Shown here: one piece after another, positions 46,576 to 57,992 of the stretch | Layout: the number at the start of each line of letters is the position of its first letter | Position numbering within the stretch: position 1 is the first letter of the stretch | NCBI RefSeq assembly: GCF_013368755.1 | Contig: NC_049561.1 | Coordinates: 434,001 to 498,000, forward strand | DNA length: 64,000 nt | Reading direction: 5' to 3' | Source: Talaromyces rugulosus | Taxonomy: Eukaryota; Ascomycota; Eurotiomycetes; Eurotiales; Trichocomaceae | Made by a program: the position numbers and the translations under genes | Notes under the pieces: generated by a model | Seen by the model: only the letters and a program-made list of their open reading frames with translations | Databases searched by the model: none | Told to the model about the DNA's origin: nothing

Positions 46576-49513
46576 ATGGCACCTTCGTTACGAGACCACT
46601 CCTCCTTTGTCCGTCCGTCGACGCGAGACCGTCCCGTCACCAGGGACCAGGTCGACACTTCTCTCATTGTTCCCAGTCGGACCTCATCGCTGCACTCCCG
46701 CATCACCCAGCCCATTCCCTCGACCCTCAACCTAAAGCCGGCCCAGCGAACACCCAAGACGCTGACCCATGCCTACATGGTATGCGGTGTTGGCCGTGAG
46801 CCCGCCCAATGGGTCAAGGCCCCCGCGCCAGTCCAGGGCAAAGTCCAGCACATGAAAGGTGCCGTGGGCCAGTTTTGGTTGCCCGAAATCCTCGGCAGCA
46901 GCCCCAGACTCGAGCAGGATAATGAAATCGCACGTTCCTTGCATGCCGCTATGAGAGTAAGTCTTTCAGGTTGGAAGTCAAAAAAGGGCAAGACAGCTAA
47001 CAACGTCGAATTAGACCTGTTTCCCACACGATGTCGAAATCTGCACGGGCAAATCTCAGCCTCATTGCGTCCATCACTCTTTTGTTCTCCAACAGGATTC
47101 CTCTCACACTCTCTACGGCATCGCCCTCAAGGTATGGTCCCGTGCCGATGAAAAGCGAGCCGACACCATTCGCGAATTGCGCAAGAAGACCGAGCCCGAC
47201 TATTACGACAACCCCGATGAGACGTACTGGATCCCGTACTGCTTGAGCTTCTTGTCCCGCTACCCCCTCTACGATCTTCTGGGAGATTATCTCCGTGGAA
47301 TGTGGATCCACTGGAACAAGGCTACCAACCTGTTCCATGCCGAGGAGGTTTCTCGAATTCTCAGCTTCCCCGCGCCTCGTCTGAACGACTTGGTCCGCAT
47401 TGATATGAAAGACTACGCCCTTTGCTATCAGTTCCCATCCTCGCCGACTGGCTTCCAGAACTTCTCCATGTGGCCGCTCTTCAGCTGTCTCTCGATCCCT
47501 AACATTGTCGGTGTTATCGAGGCAGCCGTGTCGCCAACCCGCCGAATTATTTTGAGCAGTCACCACCCTGCCATCTTAACTGTTGCCGCTGAAACCATTC
47601 GCTTCTGTGTGCGTGTGTACGAGTGGAGTGGTCTCTACGTCCCCGTAGTGCATGCCCGCCATGCCAAGGAGCTCGTAGAAGAGCCTGGTCCTTACATTCT
47701 CGGTATTTCCGTCGAATGCCGCTCCCTCTTTACTGCCCCATCCGATGCCTTGGTTGTTGATCTCGACCGAAACTTTGTCTTGACTTCCAGCCCACCAAAC
47801 GTCCTCAACCCCAAACAACGGACCAAGTTCGTCAATCGTCTTACCCAGGCTCTTAGCGGCGATGTGACTCCCTCCGGAGTTCCCTCCCATCTGCGATCGG
47901 CGTATGGCGGCGGTAAGCTGGTCCCGGCTGGCCAGATTATCGTCATGAAGGGCGAGGTCGAGAGTGTTCAGGACCCCAGCTGGTGGAACCAGGACGGTGT
48001 CATGAGTGTGATGGACCACGTGTGTGAAAAACTTGTAAGTGACTACACAGATTTTGTTGATTGACTGATTCGCTAACACACATCAGGGACGCAACACTGG
48101 TGTCAAGGCCCTTTTTGGTGGTTCCGTGAAGAAGCCACTTATGACCAAGGTGTCCATGAGACATCTGAATGAAATTGTTCGCGAACGCAATCAATACTCT
48201 CGAGATGCCATGGAAGCCTGGCAGGATTTCATCAACCTCAAGGGACGTCTCGACACCGAGTTGTCCAAGGTCACCAAACGCAACAACTTCTTGGTGGAAG
48301 AATTGGAAACCTGGAAGCAGCAGGTACGAAATTATCTCGATATCTTTGATATTAAAACTAACATCTATTTCAGTTCCTCAAATTCCAGGCATTTGCCGAG
48401 CAGCTCACCAAGGAGACATCCGACCTCAAGATCAAGATCGAAGGCCACAAGCGCGAGAACCGTCGCCTCAGTGGTCTCATCGACCAGCAGAAAGACGACG
48501 TCGCTCGCCTTACTCTTCGTCTTTCCGGCACCGAAAAGCAGCGTGACGATGCCTTGGAAGCTCTGGTTCTCCAGCAAGAAATTGCCGAGGAGCTGGAGCG
48601 GGAACGCAAGCGCAACCATAAGGATCTTTCCACCATGGAACACCGCAGTGCTTCGCTTTCTCGTCAACGCGACGAAGCCCAGCGCATTGTAGTGCACCTG
48701 CGCAGCTTGATCGAGGGCCAGACCCACCATATGGAGCACATCATTCGCAACCTTGCCGTTTCCCCCGACGTCAGCGAATACATCGAGCAGCAAACCATGG
48801 AAAACAGCCAACCCCAGAACGAGTCTCTGTCCGCTCGTACGCAGACTGAGAGCCCCCAGTCTATGAAGCGTCTTTCCCGACCAGGATCCCGTGTTCGTCT
48901 GTCTAGTGCATTCTCGAGCCGATCTAACAGCTTCAATGATACCAGCAACAATGTGTCCCCTGAAATGGAGAACCACCTTCAGAACATGGACAAGTCACAG
49001 CGCCGTCTCTCTCAGATGAGCTCAACTGATGTCAGCGATCGTTACCTGAGGGACAAGACGGATGCCATTGCTGCCATTATTCGTAATATCAGCGAGCAAT
49101 GCGCCGCCGCTGTCGAGGGCTTGCATCTCGCCCAAGATGCCGAGAACGAGGAAGGCTCTATCAAACAAGAAGGACATGCTGCACCATCCGAGCAGTCTCG
49201 TGATGAGGGCAGTGAAATGGGCGAGGGCGACAGCAACTACAGTGCCGACAACCGCACTTCTAGCATTCCTCCCACCCCAGACCTGGTTCATAACCGGTCG
49301 AGCACCTCAATGTCGATGGTCAGCACGTCGACTCTTGCTGAGCGATCCAGCCAGCAGTACAACCCTGGAGACATTCCTACCAAGATCGTCGAGGATGAGG
49401 ATGAACATCTCCACGAGACTGAGGGCTACGGCGACCACAATGAACCTTCTGCCGTTTCCAAACAACGCAGCCAGGACATTGTGCTCCCCAGCGGCCCCCA
49501 TGTTGTTTCTTAA
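46576..49513 (+). CDS. DENN-domain protein (putative Rab GEF) with coiled-coil C-terminus
   Basis: Four exons, 46576-46956, 47015-48034, 48087-48323 and 48374-49513, all joined in phase 0, give 925 aa. The N-terminal half has tripartite DENN features: an upstream part around VQHMKGAVGQFWLPEILGSS and HSFVLQQDSSHTLYGIALKV, then the central core from YWIPYCLSFLSRYPLYDLLG through WPLFSCLSIPNIVGVIEAAV, ILSSHHPAILTVAAETIRF and YILGISVECRSLF. The C-terminal half is a heptad-rich coiled coil (about 560-690), then a Ser-rich disordered tail. DENN proteins usually exchange GDP for GTP on Rab GTPases. The Rab partner here is unknown. Its neighbours include a TBC Rab-GAP and a SNARE. The ATG sits in ACCATGG, a strong start context. 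Confidence 0.9.
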
Positions 49514-50353
49514 GCGTGATACCCGGTGAATTCTACAAATGAAAAGCACCTCTCAGTTCCGCGACAGTGAGGAGGACAACTCTCACTGTCGATGCGGTAT
49601 TTTTGTCTTCTTTCTGGCGTTGGAATTATCTAGTGGAATTGCTGTGCTTCCCCCACTCATCCAATCTCTTGGGAAATTATTCTCGTTTTTTTCTTCTCCC
49701 GTTCCGGATTTACATGCTTTTCGACAGCTAAAGGAGCCTATTTTCCCATTGATCTATGTTGATATCAAATTTCCCCTATGGATTACGTCTGCTTTTTTTC
49801 TTATTATTTTTTGTCATCATATTTTTCACCCGCCTTTTTGTACAGAATTCTGGGCTTTCTTGTTGGGCGTACACTAGCAGTTGTAGGAAACCGTGTATTT
49901 TCCTTTTTTTCTTTCCCTTTTTATTTTTCTCCCTCAAAATGACCGACTAGTGTCAGGCCTGGATTGTCTCTTATGTGTAGTTATCGAAATTGTTGAATTG
50001 ATATATTGGAGAAACAATGCACCACTTGTGTGACAAGGAATTCAGTTCGTCTTTGAAAGAGACGTGTAAATCTCGTATGTGTAACTATTCGTAGTTTACT
50101 TTATTCAATAATTGCCATACGTTCTTGGTTTCTGAGTTCATAATTCGATAATGAATTATAAGCGGTTGTCAAGGCAGCAGCAGCCGTGTTAACCGCGGGT
50201 CAACCAACTAGCTCAGCCAGCAACATCCTCGGCTCTCCGCAACCTGGGGTATCTTGCTGAGCTTATTTCTCACCTTTCCTTTTCTCTGTCCTTCTCTCGT
50301 TCCTCTTCCGGGTTGCATACTTTGTCGCATTGTTTAATAATTTATTTTTCACA
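49514..50353. other. Intergenic, T-rich 3' UTR side
   Basis: Pyrimidine- and T-rich from 49660 to 49940, consistent with the DENN 3' UTR. The SDR promoter follows, with a CT-rich leader near 50270-50310. No gene found. Confidence 0.55.
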
Positions 50354-51510
50354 ATGACGGCCACTGCAAAGCGACGTCTACAGGCGCTCAGCCAGCAGCT
50401 CGTTGAAGGTATCCCGGACGCTGGTACATTTGAGGACATTCCACGAATTCGCACGGTCGCCGGGGACTCTGTAGGCCCGTGAGTTCACCTGTTTTAATGT
50501 TTTTAAAAAATAAAATGCATGGGATTGCTTGCTAACGGACATGTGTAGGAGACTCAAGGACAAGGTTGCCATTATAACGGGTACTTCTCACCCGCCGACT
50601 TCCATCGCATTCAATCAAGACTAACTCACATCTCAGGTGCCAATTCGCCCCTCGGAATCGGACGAGCAAGTGCGCATCAGTTCGCGCACAACGGTGCAAA
50701 GGCAGTCTACGTGTGCGATTACGACGAAACCTACCTGGCTACGCACAAGCGCGAGATCGAGTCGCTCTATCCGGGCGTCGATGTCCACACGCGACAGTTT
50801 GATGCGGGCGACGCAGACGCAGTCAAGGCGGTGGTCGACGACGCGATTGCTCGATATGGCCGGCTGGATGTGATGTTTGCCAACGCGGGCATTATTGGCA
50901 CCCCAAAGGTGTTTACGGACATTGACTCGGATGGTTTCATGAACACGCTACGGACGAATACACTTGGGTGAGTCGAGGGGTCGGGAATTAGTATAAATAC
51001 TTTCTATAAACTGGGCTAACACAAAAAACCTTGTGTGTTTTTCGGTCTTGTAGTGTCTTTCTCGCAGTCAAATACGCCGCGCCGGCGATGAAAATCACTT
51101 CGGAAGCGAAACCGTTTCCCTCGGGCTCGATTATCTGCACTGCCTCGGTGGCCGGTCTCCGGTCTAATGCTGGGCCAACAGACTACTCGGCGTCCAAGGC
51201 GGCGGTGGTCAATATCGCCCAGACGACGTCCTACCAGCTCTCTGGCACAGGAGTCCGGGTCAACGCCATCTGTCCCGGCGTGATCGAGACGGGGATGACC
51301 AAGGTGATGTACGACGCAGCTCGCGCCCGCGGCACGCAGCAGAAGATCGGTCAGCTCAACCCGCTCCAGCGTGGAGCGGTGCCAGACGAAGTCGCGAGAG
51401 TGGCACTGTTCCTGGGCAGCGATGAGAGCAGCTACATGAACGGCCAGGCTGTGACGGTGTGCGGAGGGCTCAGTGCGGGACATCCCTTTGTGCCTGGGAA
51501 GTTGGGTTAG
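50354..51510 (+). CDS. Short-chain dehydrogenase/reductase (SDR), classical type
   Basis: Four exons, 50354-50478, 50549-50580, 50637-50967 and 51054-51510, give 314 aa. The cofactor fold starts after a 42-residue leader: [18 protein letters not shown] (nucleotide-binding TGxxxPxGIG, residues 52-61), the acidic VCDYDE end of beta-2, NAGI, and the catalytic set Ser194, Tyr207, Lys211 in SVAG...YSASK. PG motif: [15 protein letters not shown]. The C-terminal substrate lid ends in [21 protein letters not shown]. Asp at the end of beta-2 suggests NAD(H) over NADP(H). The substrate is unknown. The 32 nt second exon is supported by phase on both sides. The extra N-terminal leader is not a clear targeting signal. 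Confidence 0.93.
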
Positions 51511-52064
51511 TAGTGCAGCTAGTACGGTATATAAGTCTTGAATCCATGACCGTAAGGGTGTTATATCATTGAGCATTGTAAGGGAAGCGTACATGTCTCG
51601 CGATGGCCTTTGTTGTTGTTGTTTTGTCGCGGGGCGAGTGGAGCGCGGCATGTGACCTGCAGCAGCACGTCATTGTTAGACTTAGGGATCAGGAAGATTC
51701 ACTAGTTTGCATTGGGCCGACAACACCACCACCACCATCAGAATCACCACCACCGCTTGCTTTCTTGGCCAGTAAACAACGCATCGATCGCCTCGCCTGT
51801 CCTGACATCGCCCTCGTCCTCGTCCGATGCCTGGCCTCGCCCGTCTTTGCTGGTCGCTTGTGTTCCCATGTCTTAGGTCTATCCCTTCGCGTTACATTCC
51901 ACGTCCATCCAGGCCCTTCTCCGTCTACTGAGTCATACCTTTTTCTTGTTCGCTTCCTCTCTTTCGACTGTCGCTCCTCGTCATCCTAGATTTGGCGCTC
52001 CCATGAAGCCTCGAGGTATCCGCTCACACTCCGTATCGTCGCGTGCACATTCGACCAGGTGGTT
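51511..52064. other. Intergenic and TBC-gene leader
   Basis: No supportable gene. The right half (51720-52060) is CT- and CCA-rich, typical of a fungal 5' UTR, and leads into the TBC gene. Confidence 0.55.
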
Positions 52065-55000
52065 ATGGCGGATTCGATATTCGTCACGCCGCAACGACGC
52101 TCTTCATCGCAGGCCTCTTCGTCCTCTCGCCGTAGCCAGAGAATCAACAATAACAACAGCAGCAACAAATCCCTCCGACCGAAACAAGCCAAGCGCCTGT
52201 CTGGACTCTCTATCGCTTCCTCAACTACGACAAACACATCGACCACGACGACCGCCGACCTGACTTCGTTCCCCTCCCTTTCACCCAACGGATCGCCCGA
52301 AGCATCGCGGACCCAACCACCCCAAAGTTATGGGCTTAGCCAAACACTGTCAGAGGAACCCGGCAACCTGGAAGACGGCTCGGCCGACGTGAGGCGCGGC
52401 CGGAAAGCTGCTCTGGACAGGCTCACTTCGTCATTGTCTCAGCAATCCGGCCGATCTGCTTTGTTTGACGACTCTCTGTTAAGCACCGAAATGCCCGGCG
52501 CACTACACCTGGCCGACAGTGCGCACATAGAGCGTTTATTGGAGCGAAGTGGCGCTGTTGCCGTGGTGAGACAGTATGCTCGCGATCTTGCGATCCGCGA
52601 CGCCGAGATTTCGAAGCTGCGTCGCAGAGCTGATGCACGGGAGCGGGAACTCAAGAAGATGCTTCGCGAATCCGGGGTGTCTAGCCAGGATACCGAGAGA
52701 CGTCTTTACGATTTAGAAAACCCAGCTTCGAAAGCTGCGTCAGTCGCCGGCGATGTAGAAGACTCGAAACAGCCGCTCCCAAAGCCCAGTATCAACGGCC
52801 TTATGGACCAGGCCATGCTGGACCCGGTTGGGGAGGACGAGCCAGATCACGCCGATTTGCATGCGACGCTGCGCCCACATCGCAACGACGACGACTCCAA
52901 GTCTGGTTCCTCCAGCATCGAATCTAACACGAAGCGAAAGTCGGGAACAGTCCGCATGTGGCAGGACTATATTTTCGGAAGTACTAATACCAGCCGGAAG
53001 ACGAGCCGTGCCAGTAGTGTGGTTACTGACGCCGATGACCTCGAAGACTCAACAGGACGTGCGAATTTATCAAACAATTCCCATGGACGTCGCAAGGGGC
53101 TCGATGATCGACTTTTTCAGCCTCCCGTTAGTCGCGCTACATCTCCGGCGAGAGCAGCCGATTCAAAGAACGCCGATGCTTCGAGCGTGCATTCACGAAA
53201 GTCTTCTAGGTCCGTTACTTCGTGGACGGTGAAGCTCTTCGCCGGTGGTTCTCAGAACAAAGACACCCCTGCTCCCTCGTCCAACGACCGGAGTCGTGCA
53301 TCTTCGTTGGGTCAAGACAAGCTCAAAAGCAATGCAAAGAGTGCTGTCAACTCCTCGAATAAAGGCAGTCTCTCCGCTGTGGCAGCGTTGAAACGTATCA
53401 ATAGCTACAACGGCTCCAACACTCTTCCGAGCACATCTTCTGCTACACCCGCAGCTAATAGAGCTTCTCAACGCCGCGCCACTGGGGCTAGCCCACTCAA
53501 TCCACCCAACGCGGATCGCAGTAATGAAACTGCCGCATCTAACCTTGGTCCTGTTGAGATGGATGCCATCTTGCCTATGGAGTCTCGCCCGCCGACTCTT
53601 ACTAGTATATACGGCAACTACCAGCCAGGAGACCTATTAACTGATCGCTTCGGCTTTATTTATGACCAGCGTCGCAAAAAGAGACAGAGAGAGGCGACTT
53701 TGCTGAAGAACAAAGCTAACCGAAACAGCATGGCCGAGACGATCAGCAGCTATCGCAGCGAAGATCCTACTGATGATATCGACGGCGTTTATGGAAGTAT
53801 CCAGCCAGGTAGCGAGACACGCCCTAGTTCTGCCGGAACGCCCGTCTCCATAGAGGAAGCTGACAATGATGGTCCGATCACAAGACGCTGGCAAGACTAT
53901 CTACGCATCGCTACGCGTCCCACCGAACTCCTCTCGCACACTCCTTCGGCGGCGCCCATCGTTGGCATTGCTACATCAGAAGGGGCCCCAAAGAGACAAG
54001 CATCTTCAGTTGCCCTAGATAAAGACGGAGCCCTCTCTGTCGGTTCCAGCTCACAGCCTACGGCTTCGACTTCAGCTATCGTCGCAGACAGCCCGGAATT
54101 TGCCAACGCAGCTGTGCGGCCTCCAGCCACAACTACATTCACGGTTGTCAACGAACAAGAACCAGTGAAAATGCTTCTTGAACAATTGACTGAGCTCCAT
54201 GACGTTCTCCAACGAGACCGAACAACCAAATGGAATGAATTCCTCCGCAAGGTTCGTGCTGAACGTCGACGAGAAGGCGAGGCCGCAGCAGCGATGGATC
54301 CTGATCGTGCAAACCTGTCGCTCAGCACACCAGAAGCTGCACTGGTTGATGGAGAAGTCGTGGGTATTGCTGGTCTGGGAAACAAGGGCAAAGTCGGCCG
54401 TAACAAGTGGCGCGAATTCCGATCACTGGTGCTCTCCGGCATCCCCGTTGCTCATAGGCCCAAAGTATGGGCTGAGTGTAGCGGCGCTTCAGCAATGCGC
54501 GTTCCTGGCTACTACGATGACCTTGTTAAAGGAGTGAGCGCTGTCGATGTCGATGCTGCAATAGTTTCTCAAATTGATATGGACATCCATCGCACATTGA
54601 CCGATAACGTGTTTTTCCGAAAGGGACCCGGTGTTGCAAAACTAAGGGACGTGCTTTTGGCATATTCACGCCGCAATCCCGAGGTTGGATACTGTCAGGG
54701 AATGAATCTCATAGCTGCGTCTCTGCTGCTGATAACGCCGACCGCGGAAGACGCCTTTTGGATTTTAACGTCCATGATTGAAAATATACTCCCTCAGCAC
54801 TATTACGACCACGGCCTGCTTGCATCCCGAGCGGACCAACAGGTTCTGCGCCAGTACATTACAGAAGTGCTCCCCAGATTGTCCGCGCATCTTGAAGAGC
54901 TTGGAATTGAGCTGGAGGCACTGACATTCCAGTGGTTCTTATCTATATTCACAGACTGTTTGTCAGCCGAAGCCCTGTATCGCGTATGGGACGTGGTGCT

Positions 55001-55442
55001 CTGCCTCAACGCTACGAGCACAATCCATAATGGAGCCCCTGGTGCTGCCAAAACAGGTAATAGGGACAAAGGCACATCCGCTGCTACTGGAAACGGCGCA
55101 AACAAGGCTGCAGAGGAAGAAGAAGTAGCATCAGCAAGCGGTGGCGGAAGCACATTTTTGTTTCAAGTTGCCCTCGCTTTGCTCAAGCTCAACGAGCAGC
55201 AGCTGCTTACTACCTGCTCTACCCCAGCTGCAGTCTACACCTACGTGAATCACCAGATGACAAACCATGCAATCAGCATCGACGGGCTCATCCAGGCCAG
55301 CGAGGCATTGAGGAATGTGGTTCAACGCGAAGATGTTGTAGCCCGACGTGCTGCAGCTCTCCGCCACATGAAGGCAAACAGTTTCTCGTACGACAATTCT
55401 GGCAGTGGAGATGAAAGAGTTTCCCAAGGGGGAGCATCATAG
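52065..55442 (+). CDS. TBC-domain Rab GTPase-activating protein
   Basis: Intronless, 1125 aa from ATG 52065. The first 780 residues are mostly disordered and Ser/Asn-rich, with a short coiled coil near residues 170-210 (RDAEISKLRRRADARERELKK). The TBC domain begins near 785 with LVLSGIPVAHRPKVWAECSG. It has both catalytic fingers: arginine finger IDMDIHRTL (about 836-844) and glutamine finger GYCQGMN (about 875). LTFQWFLSIFTDCLSAEALY follows, then WDVVLC. A low-complexity insert (GAAKTGNRDKGTSAATGNG, then a Glu run) interrupts the C-terminal lobe before FLFQVALALLKLNEQQLL. Both catalytic residues are intact, so it should stimulate GTP hydrolysis on a Rab. Which Rab is unknown. Confidence 0.93.
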   Translation: MADSIFVTPQRRSSSQASSSSRRSQRINNNNSSNKSLRPKQAKRLSGLSIASSTTTNTSTTTTADLTSFPSLSPNGSPEASRTQPPQSYGLSQTLSEEPGNLEDGSADVRRGRKAALDRLTSSLSQQSGRSALFDDSLLSTEMPGALHLADSAHIERLLERSGAVAVVRQYARDLAIRDAEISKLRRRADARERELKKMLRESGVSSQDTERRLYDLENPASKAASVAGDVEDSKQPLPKPSINGLMDQAMLDPVGEDEPDHADLHATLRPHRNDDDSKSGSSSIESNTKRKSGTVRMWQDYIFGSTNTSRKTSRASSVVTDADDLEDSTGRANLSNNSHGRRKGLDDRLFQPPVSRATSPARAADSKNADASSVHSRKSSRSVTSWTVKLFAGGSQNKDTPAPSSNDRSRASSLGQDKLKSNAKSAVNSSNKGSLSAVAALKRINSYNGSNTLPSTSSATPAANRASQRRATGASPLNPPNADRSNETAASNLGPVEMDAILPMESRPPTLTSIYGNYQPGDLLTDRFGFIYDQRRKKRQREATLLKNKANRNSMAETISSYRSEDPTDDIDGVYGSIQPGSETRPSSAGTPVSIEEADNDGPITRRWQDYLRIATRPTELLSHTPSAAPIVGIATSEGAPKRQASSVALDKDGALSVGSSSQPTASTSAIVADSPEFANAAVRPPATTTFTVVNEQEPVKMLLEQLTELHDVLQRDRTTKWNEFLRKVRAERRREGEAAAAMDPDRANLSLSTPEAALVDGEVVGIAGLGNKGKVGRNKWREFRSLVLSGIPVAHRPKVWAECSGASAMRVPGYYDDLVKGVSAVDVDAAIVSQIDMDIHRTLTDNVFFRKGPGVAKLRDVLLAYSRRNPEVGYCQGMNLIAASLLLITPTAEDAFWILTSMIENILPQHYYDHGLLASRADQQVLRQYITEVLPRLSAHLEELGIELEALTFQWFLSIFTDCLSAEALYRVWDVVLCLNATSTIHNGAPGAAKTGNRDKGTSAATGNGANKAAEEEEVASASGGGSTFLFQVALALLKLNEQQLLTTCSTPAAVYTYVNHQMTNHAISIDGLIQASEALRNVVQREDVVARRAAALRHMKANSFSYDNSGSGDERVSQGGAS

Positions 55443-55946
55443 AAGAACTGCACCACACACAGCCTTTTTCCTTTACGTCCAAGTTGATTTTTCTTTCTCT
55501 TTTGTCTGGGGAGGGTTTCGTTCCTTTTTATTTTCCAACATTCCGAGCATAACTCAAGCATACAGAGATACCCAATCCTTTTGATATATAGACTTTTCAT
55601 TTTGGTTTCCAATGCATGGGAGTTACAAGGTGGATGAATCCATGTCAGCAGGCTTGACTTGTACATTGCATAAAGCATTTGCACTATCAATTAGATTGAA
55701 ATTTTGGCCATCAATCCATATTTAATAAATGAGCTGAGTCAGTATTTTGATTTTTGTTACTTGACAGGTTAAATGACCCCGGGTTTGCCAGGAAGTCACG
55801 TGCGCAAATACGACCGACGTCACAGGTCCACCCGCGCGTCGAGTCAACTCCAGAGCAATGAAGCTGTCTACTCTGTGAAGCATTGAAACAAAATTTTGAC
55901 ACTGTGACTGTCGGCCATCTCACACCATAAACATATAAACGGCAAT
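55443..55946. other. Intergenic between TBC and SNARE genes
   Basis: 3' flank with T-rich tract near 55485-55530, then the SNARE promoter with GTCACGTG near 55796 and a CACGTG core. No gene seen. Confidence 0.55.
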
Positions 55947-56806
55947 ATGGCGTCGTCATCGCGGCCTTCGAGCTCTCTTCTCTAGTAAGTGACAGTCCCT
56001 CGACTACATAGTACAGAGGATCGATCCATCATGATAGCAGAAGCTGACCTGATATACCCTCCAGTTCCTGCATAGCACATGGAACGACGATTCTAGCTGA
56101 ACACTCGTCACCCGGTGCCTCTTCGACCTCAGCCTCGTCTCTGGCATCAATCATCCTCCCCAAAATCACGCACGACAAACCCCAGAAACTGACCTACACC
56201 CACGACCGACTCTTCGTTCACTACATTGCCGACTCGCCCTCCGGGCGCACTCACGACGATGGCAACAGCAGCAACCAGCAAGAAATCTCCTCATACTCAT
56301 CCCTTAGCTACCTCGTCGTTGCCACCGCTGAGCAAGGCCGACGCATCCCATTTGCGTTCCTACTCGAAATGAAGCGCAAATTCCTCGCCGCATACCCGCC
56401 CTCAACCACCCAGTTCTCTGCGCTGCCTGCCTATGGCTGCGCTGCATACAACGCTGAACTGCGGGCTCTACTCCAGCAATACAATACGGCGCCGCCATCG
56501 GACTCGCTCGCGTCGGCGCGCAGGGAAATAGATAGCGTGCGCGACATCATGACGGAGAATATCGAACGGGTTCTCGAACGCGGCGAGAGGATTGATCTGC
56601 TGGTCGATAAGACGGATCGGCTCGGCGGGAGTGCGCACGATTTTCGAATGCGGTCGCGCGGTCTGCGCCGGCGCATGTGGTGGAAGAATGTCAAGGTGAT
56701 GGTGTTGCTGTTCGTTGTGATTGTGTTTTTGATTTATTTGTTTGTTGGCATGGGCTGTGGATTGCCGGGATGGGATCGATGTGTTGGGGGGAAGGAGAGC
56801 GAGTAG
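55947..56806 (+). CDS. Longin R-SNARE, VAMP7/Nyv1-like
   Basis: Two exons, 55947-55984 and 56065-56806, give 259 aa. An N-terminal longin domain (about residues 9-130) includes SCIAHGTTILAEHSS, KLTYTHDRLFVHYI, YLVVATAEQGRRIPFAFLLE and KRKFLAAY. A 45-residue linker leads into the SNARE motif IDSVRDIMTENIERVLERGE, with zero-layer Arg near residue 185, then RIDLLVDKT. A 21-residue transmembrane helix (about 224-244, VKVMVLLFVVIVFLIYLF) is followed by a short lumenal tail that is unusual in having two cysteines. R-SNAREs of this type drive fusion at late endosomes and vacuoles. The first exon codes only 12 complete codons and the splice is in phase 2. Confidence 0.93.
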
Positions 56807-57992
56807 GATGGATTGATCCGAATGATTCATGAATTGTATTCAGTATTTATTCAGTATTTGGGGTTTGTATACTTTATTATCACAGTTCAGGGATTGTATT
56901 TATTAGGAATATTAAGTTTTGCATAGCGCCAATTGTTGTGATTGATGAATTTTCTAGTAGAATGAATCCTCTCTACATCAATTGATGTTAACATTGAGTA
57001 AAAACCACCTACGCAGTATGTACCTTGCCATCAAACCCGCACGGTCATCGACCAAAGTCTATGTGCGAGTCTGCAGGCGAGTCGAGAAGCGGTAATAACT
57101 CCGCATCCCGAGGTTTGATCTACGCCAACCGTTTACCTCATAAACCATGAATAAATGGGTGAATGCGGAGATAATCAGGCGCATGCTGAGTTTCCAAGAC
57201 TCAGAATGGGAGGAAGAGAAGGGTCAAAGTCATTGAATTTGAACAATCTTGATTCCGAAGGGATGTTGCTGCCAAATGGCTATGATGTAAAGCAAGAAAA
57301 AGCAGGTAAAGAATGGCCAAAGTAATAGGTTATTTGCCGTAGGAGATTCCTGTAAGATTAGTGTCGAGATCGAGTTCCCTTTCAGATCTCAACCTCGTGC
57401 TGTTGCGTTGCATTTCATAGCAAAAGTAGGTTCTCAAAGCATTCATCAAGCTCAAGACCAGCGGCCAGTTCGTGAACGCGAGCGTATGTTTTGTTCTTTC
57501 GAGTCCATGCATTGTCGGTCCCTTTACGACGTGGATATCATCTGTTGTTCTCAATGGCGTATCAGTTCGGTGGAATTGAGGTGCAAGTGCATACAGAACG
57601 TGAAGAGAAAACAGAACCAGCAATTGTTAGCGTTAAATATTTGCTGTGCATCACATGACCGAGCTAAGCTGAAGGCTCCGGATTGGTAGGCGATGCCCCG
57701 TCGCGCCTATCCAAATTAGTTTGGATTCGATTCGAGTTGTCCCGCAGGAGGTTCAGCGTTCGTTCGGCGCGACGTGTATCTCGAGCTTTTCATGAGCCAG
57801 CAAACCTCCGCGTATATCGGAGTTGTGCCACGTTTGCTCCTGCTGCTAGAGCTGCCGCCTGCTCGAGATCTGCGATGCGTGTTTTCCGGCCTCCCCTCGT
57901 TCGCATTTATCGCAGAGCATCCTCGGAAATATTGATCAAACCGACTTAGCGAATACGTGATTTGGCTTCGACGCTCGAAATTCTGTCGCAGC
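56807..57992. other. Intergenic between SNARE and AT-hook genes
   Basis: Contains an exact ATCAATTGAT palindrome at 56977-56986, about 170 bp after the SNARE stop. A 97-codon minus-strand frame at 57330-57623 has a hydrophobic start but no family match or conserved-looking splice partner, so it is not called. Confidence 0.5.

Noticed and set aside
57330..57623. 97-codon minus-strand frame with a hydrophobic N-terminus
   Set aside because: No known family, and the flanks give no consistent exon chain. Likely chance frame in the intergenic region.
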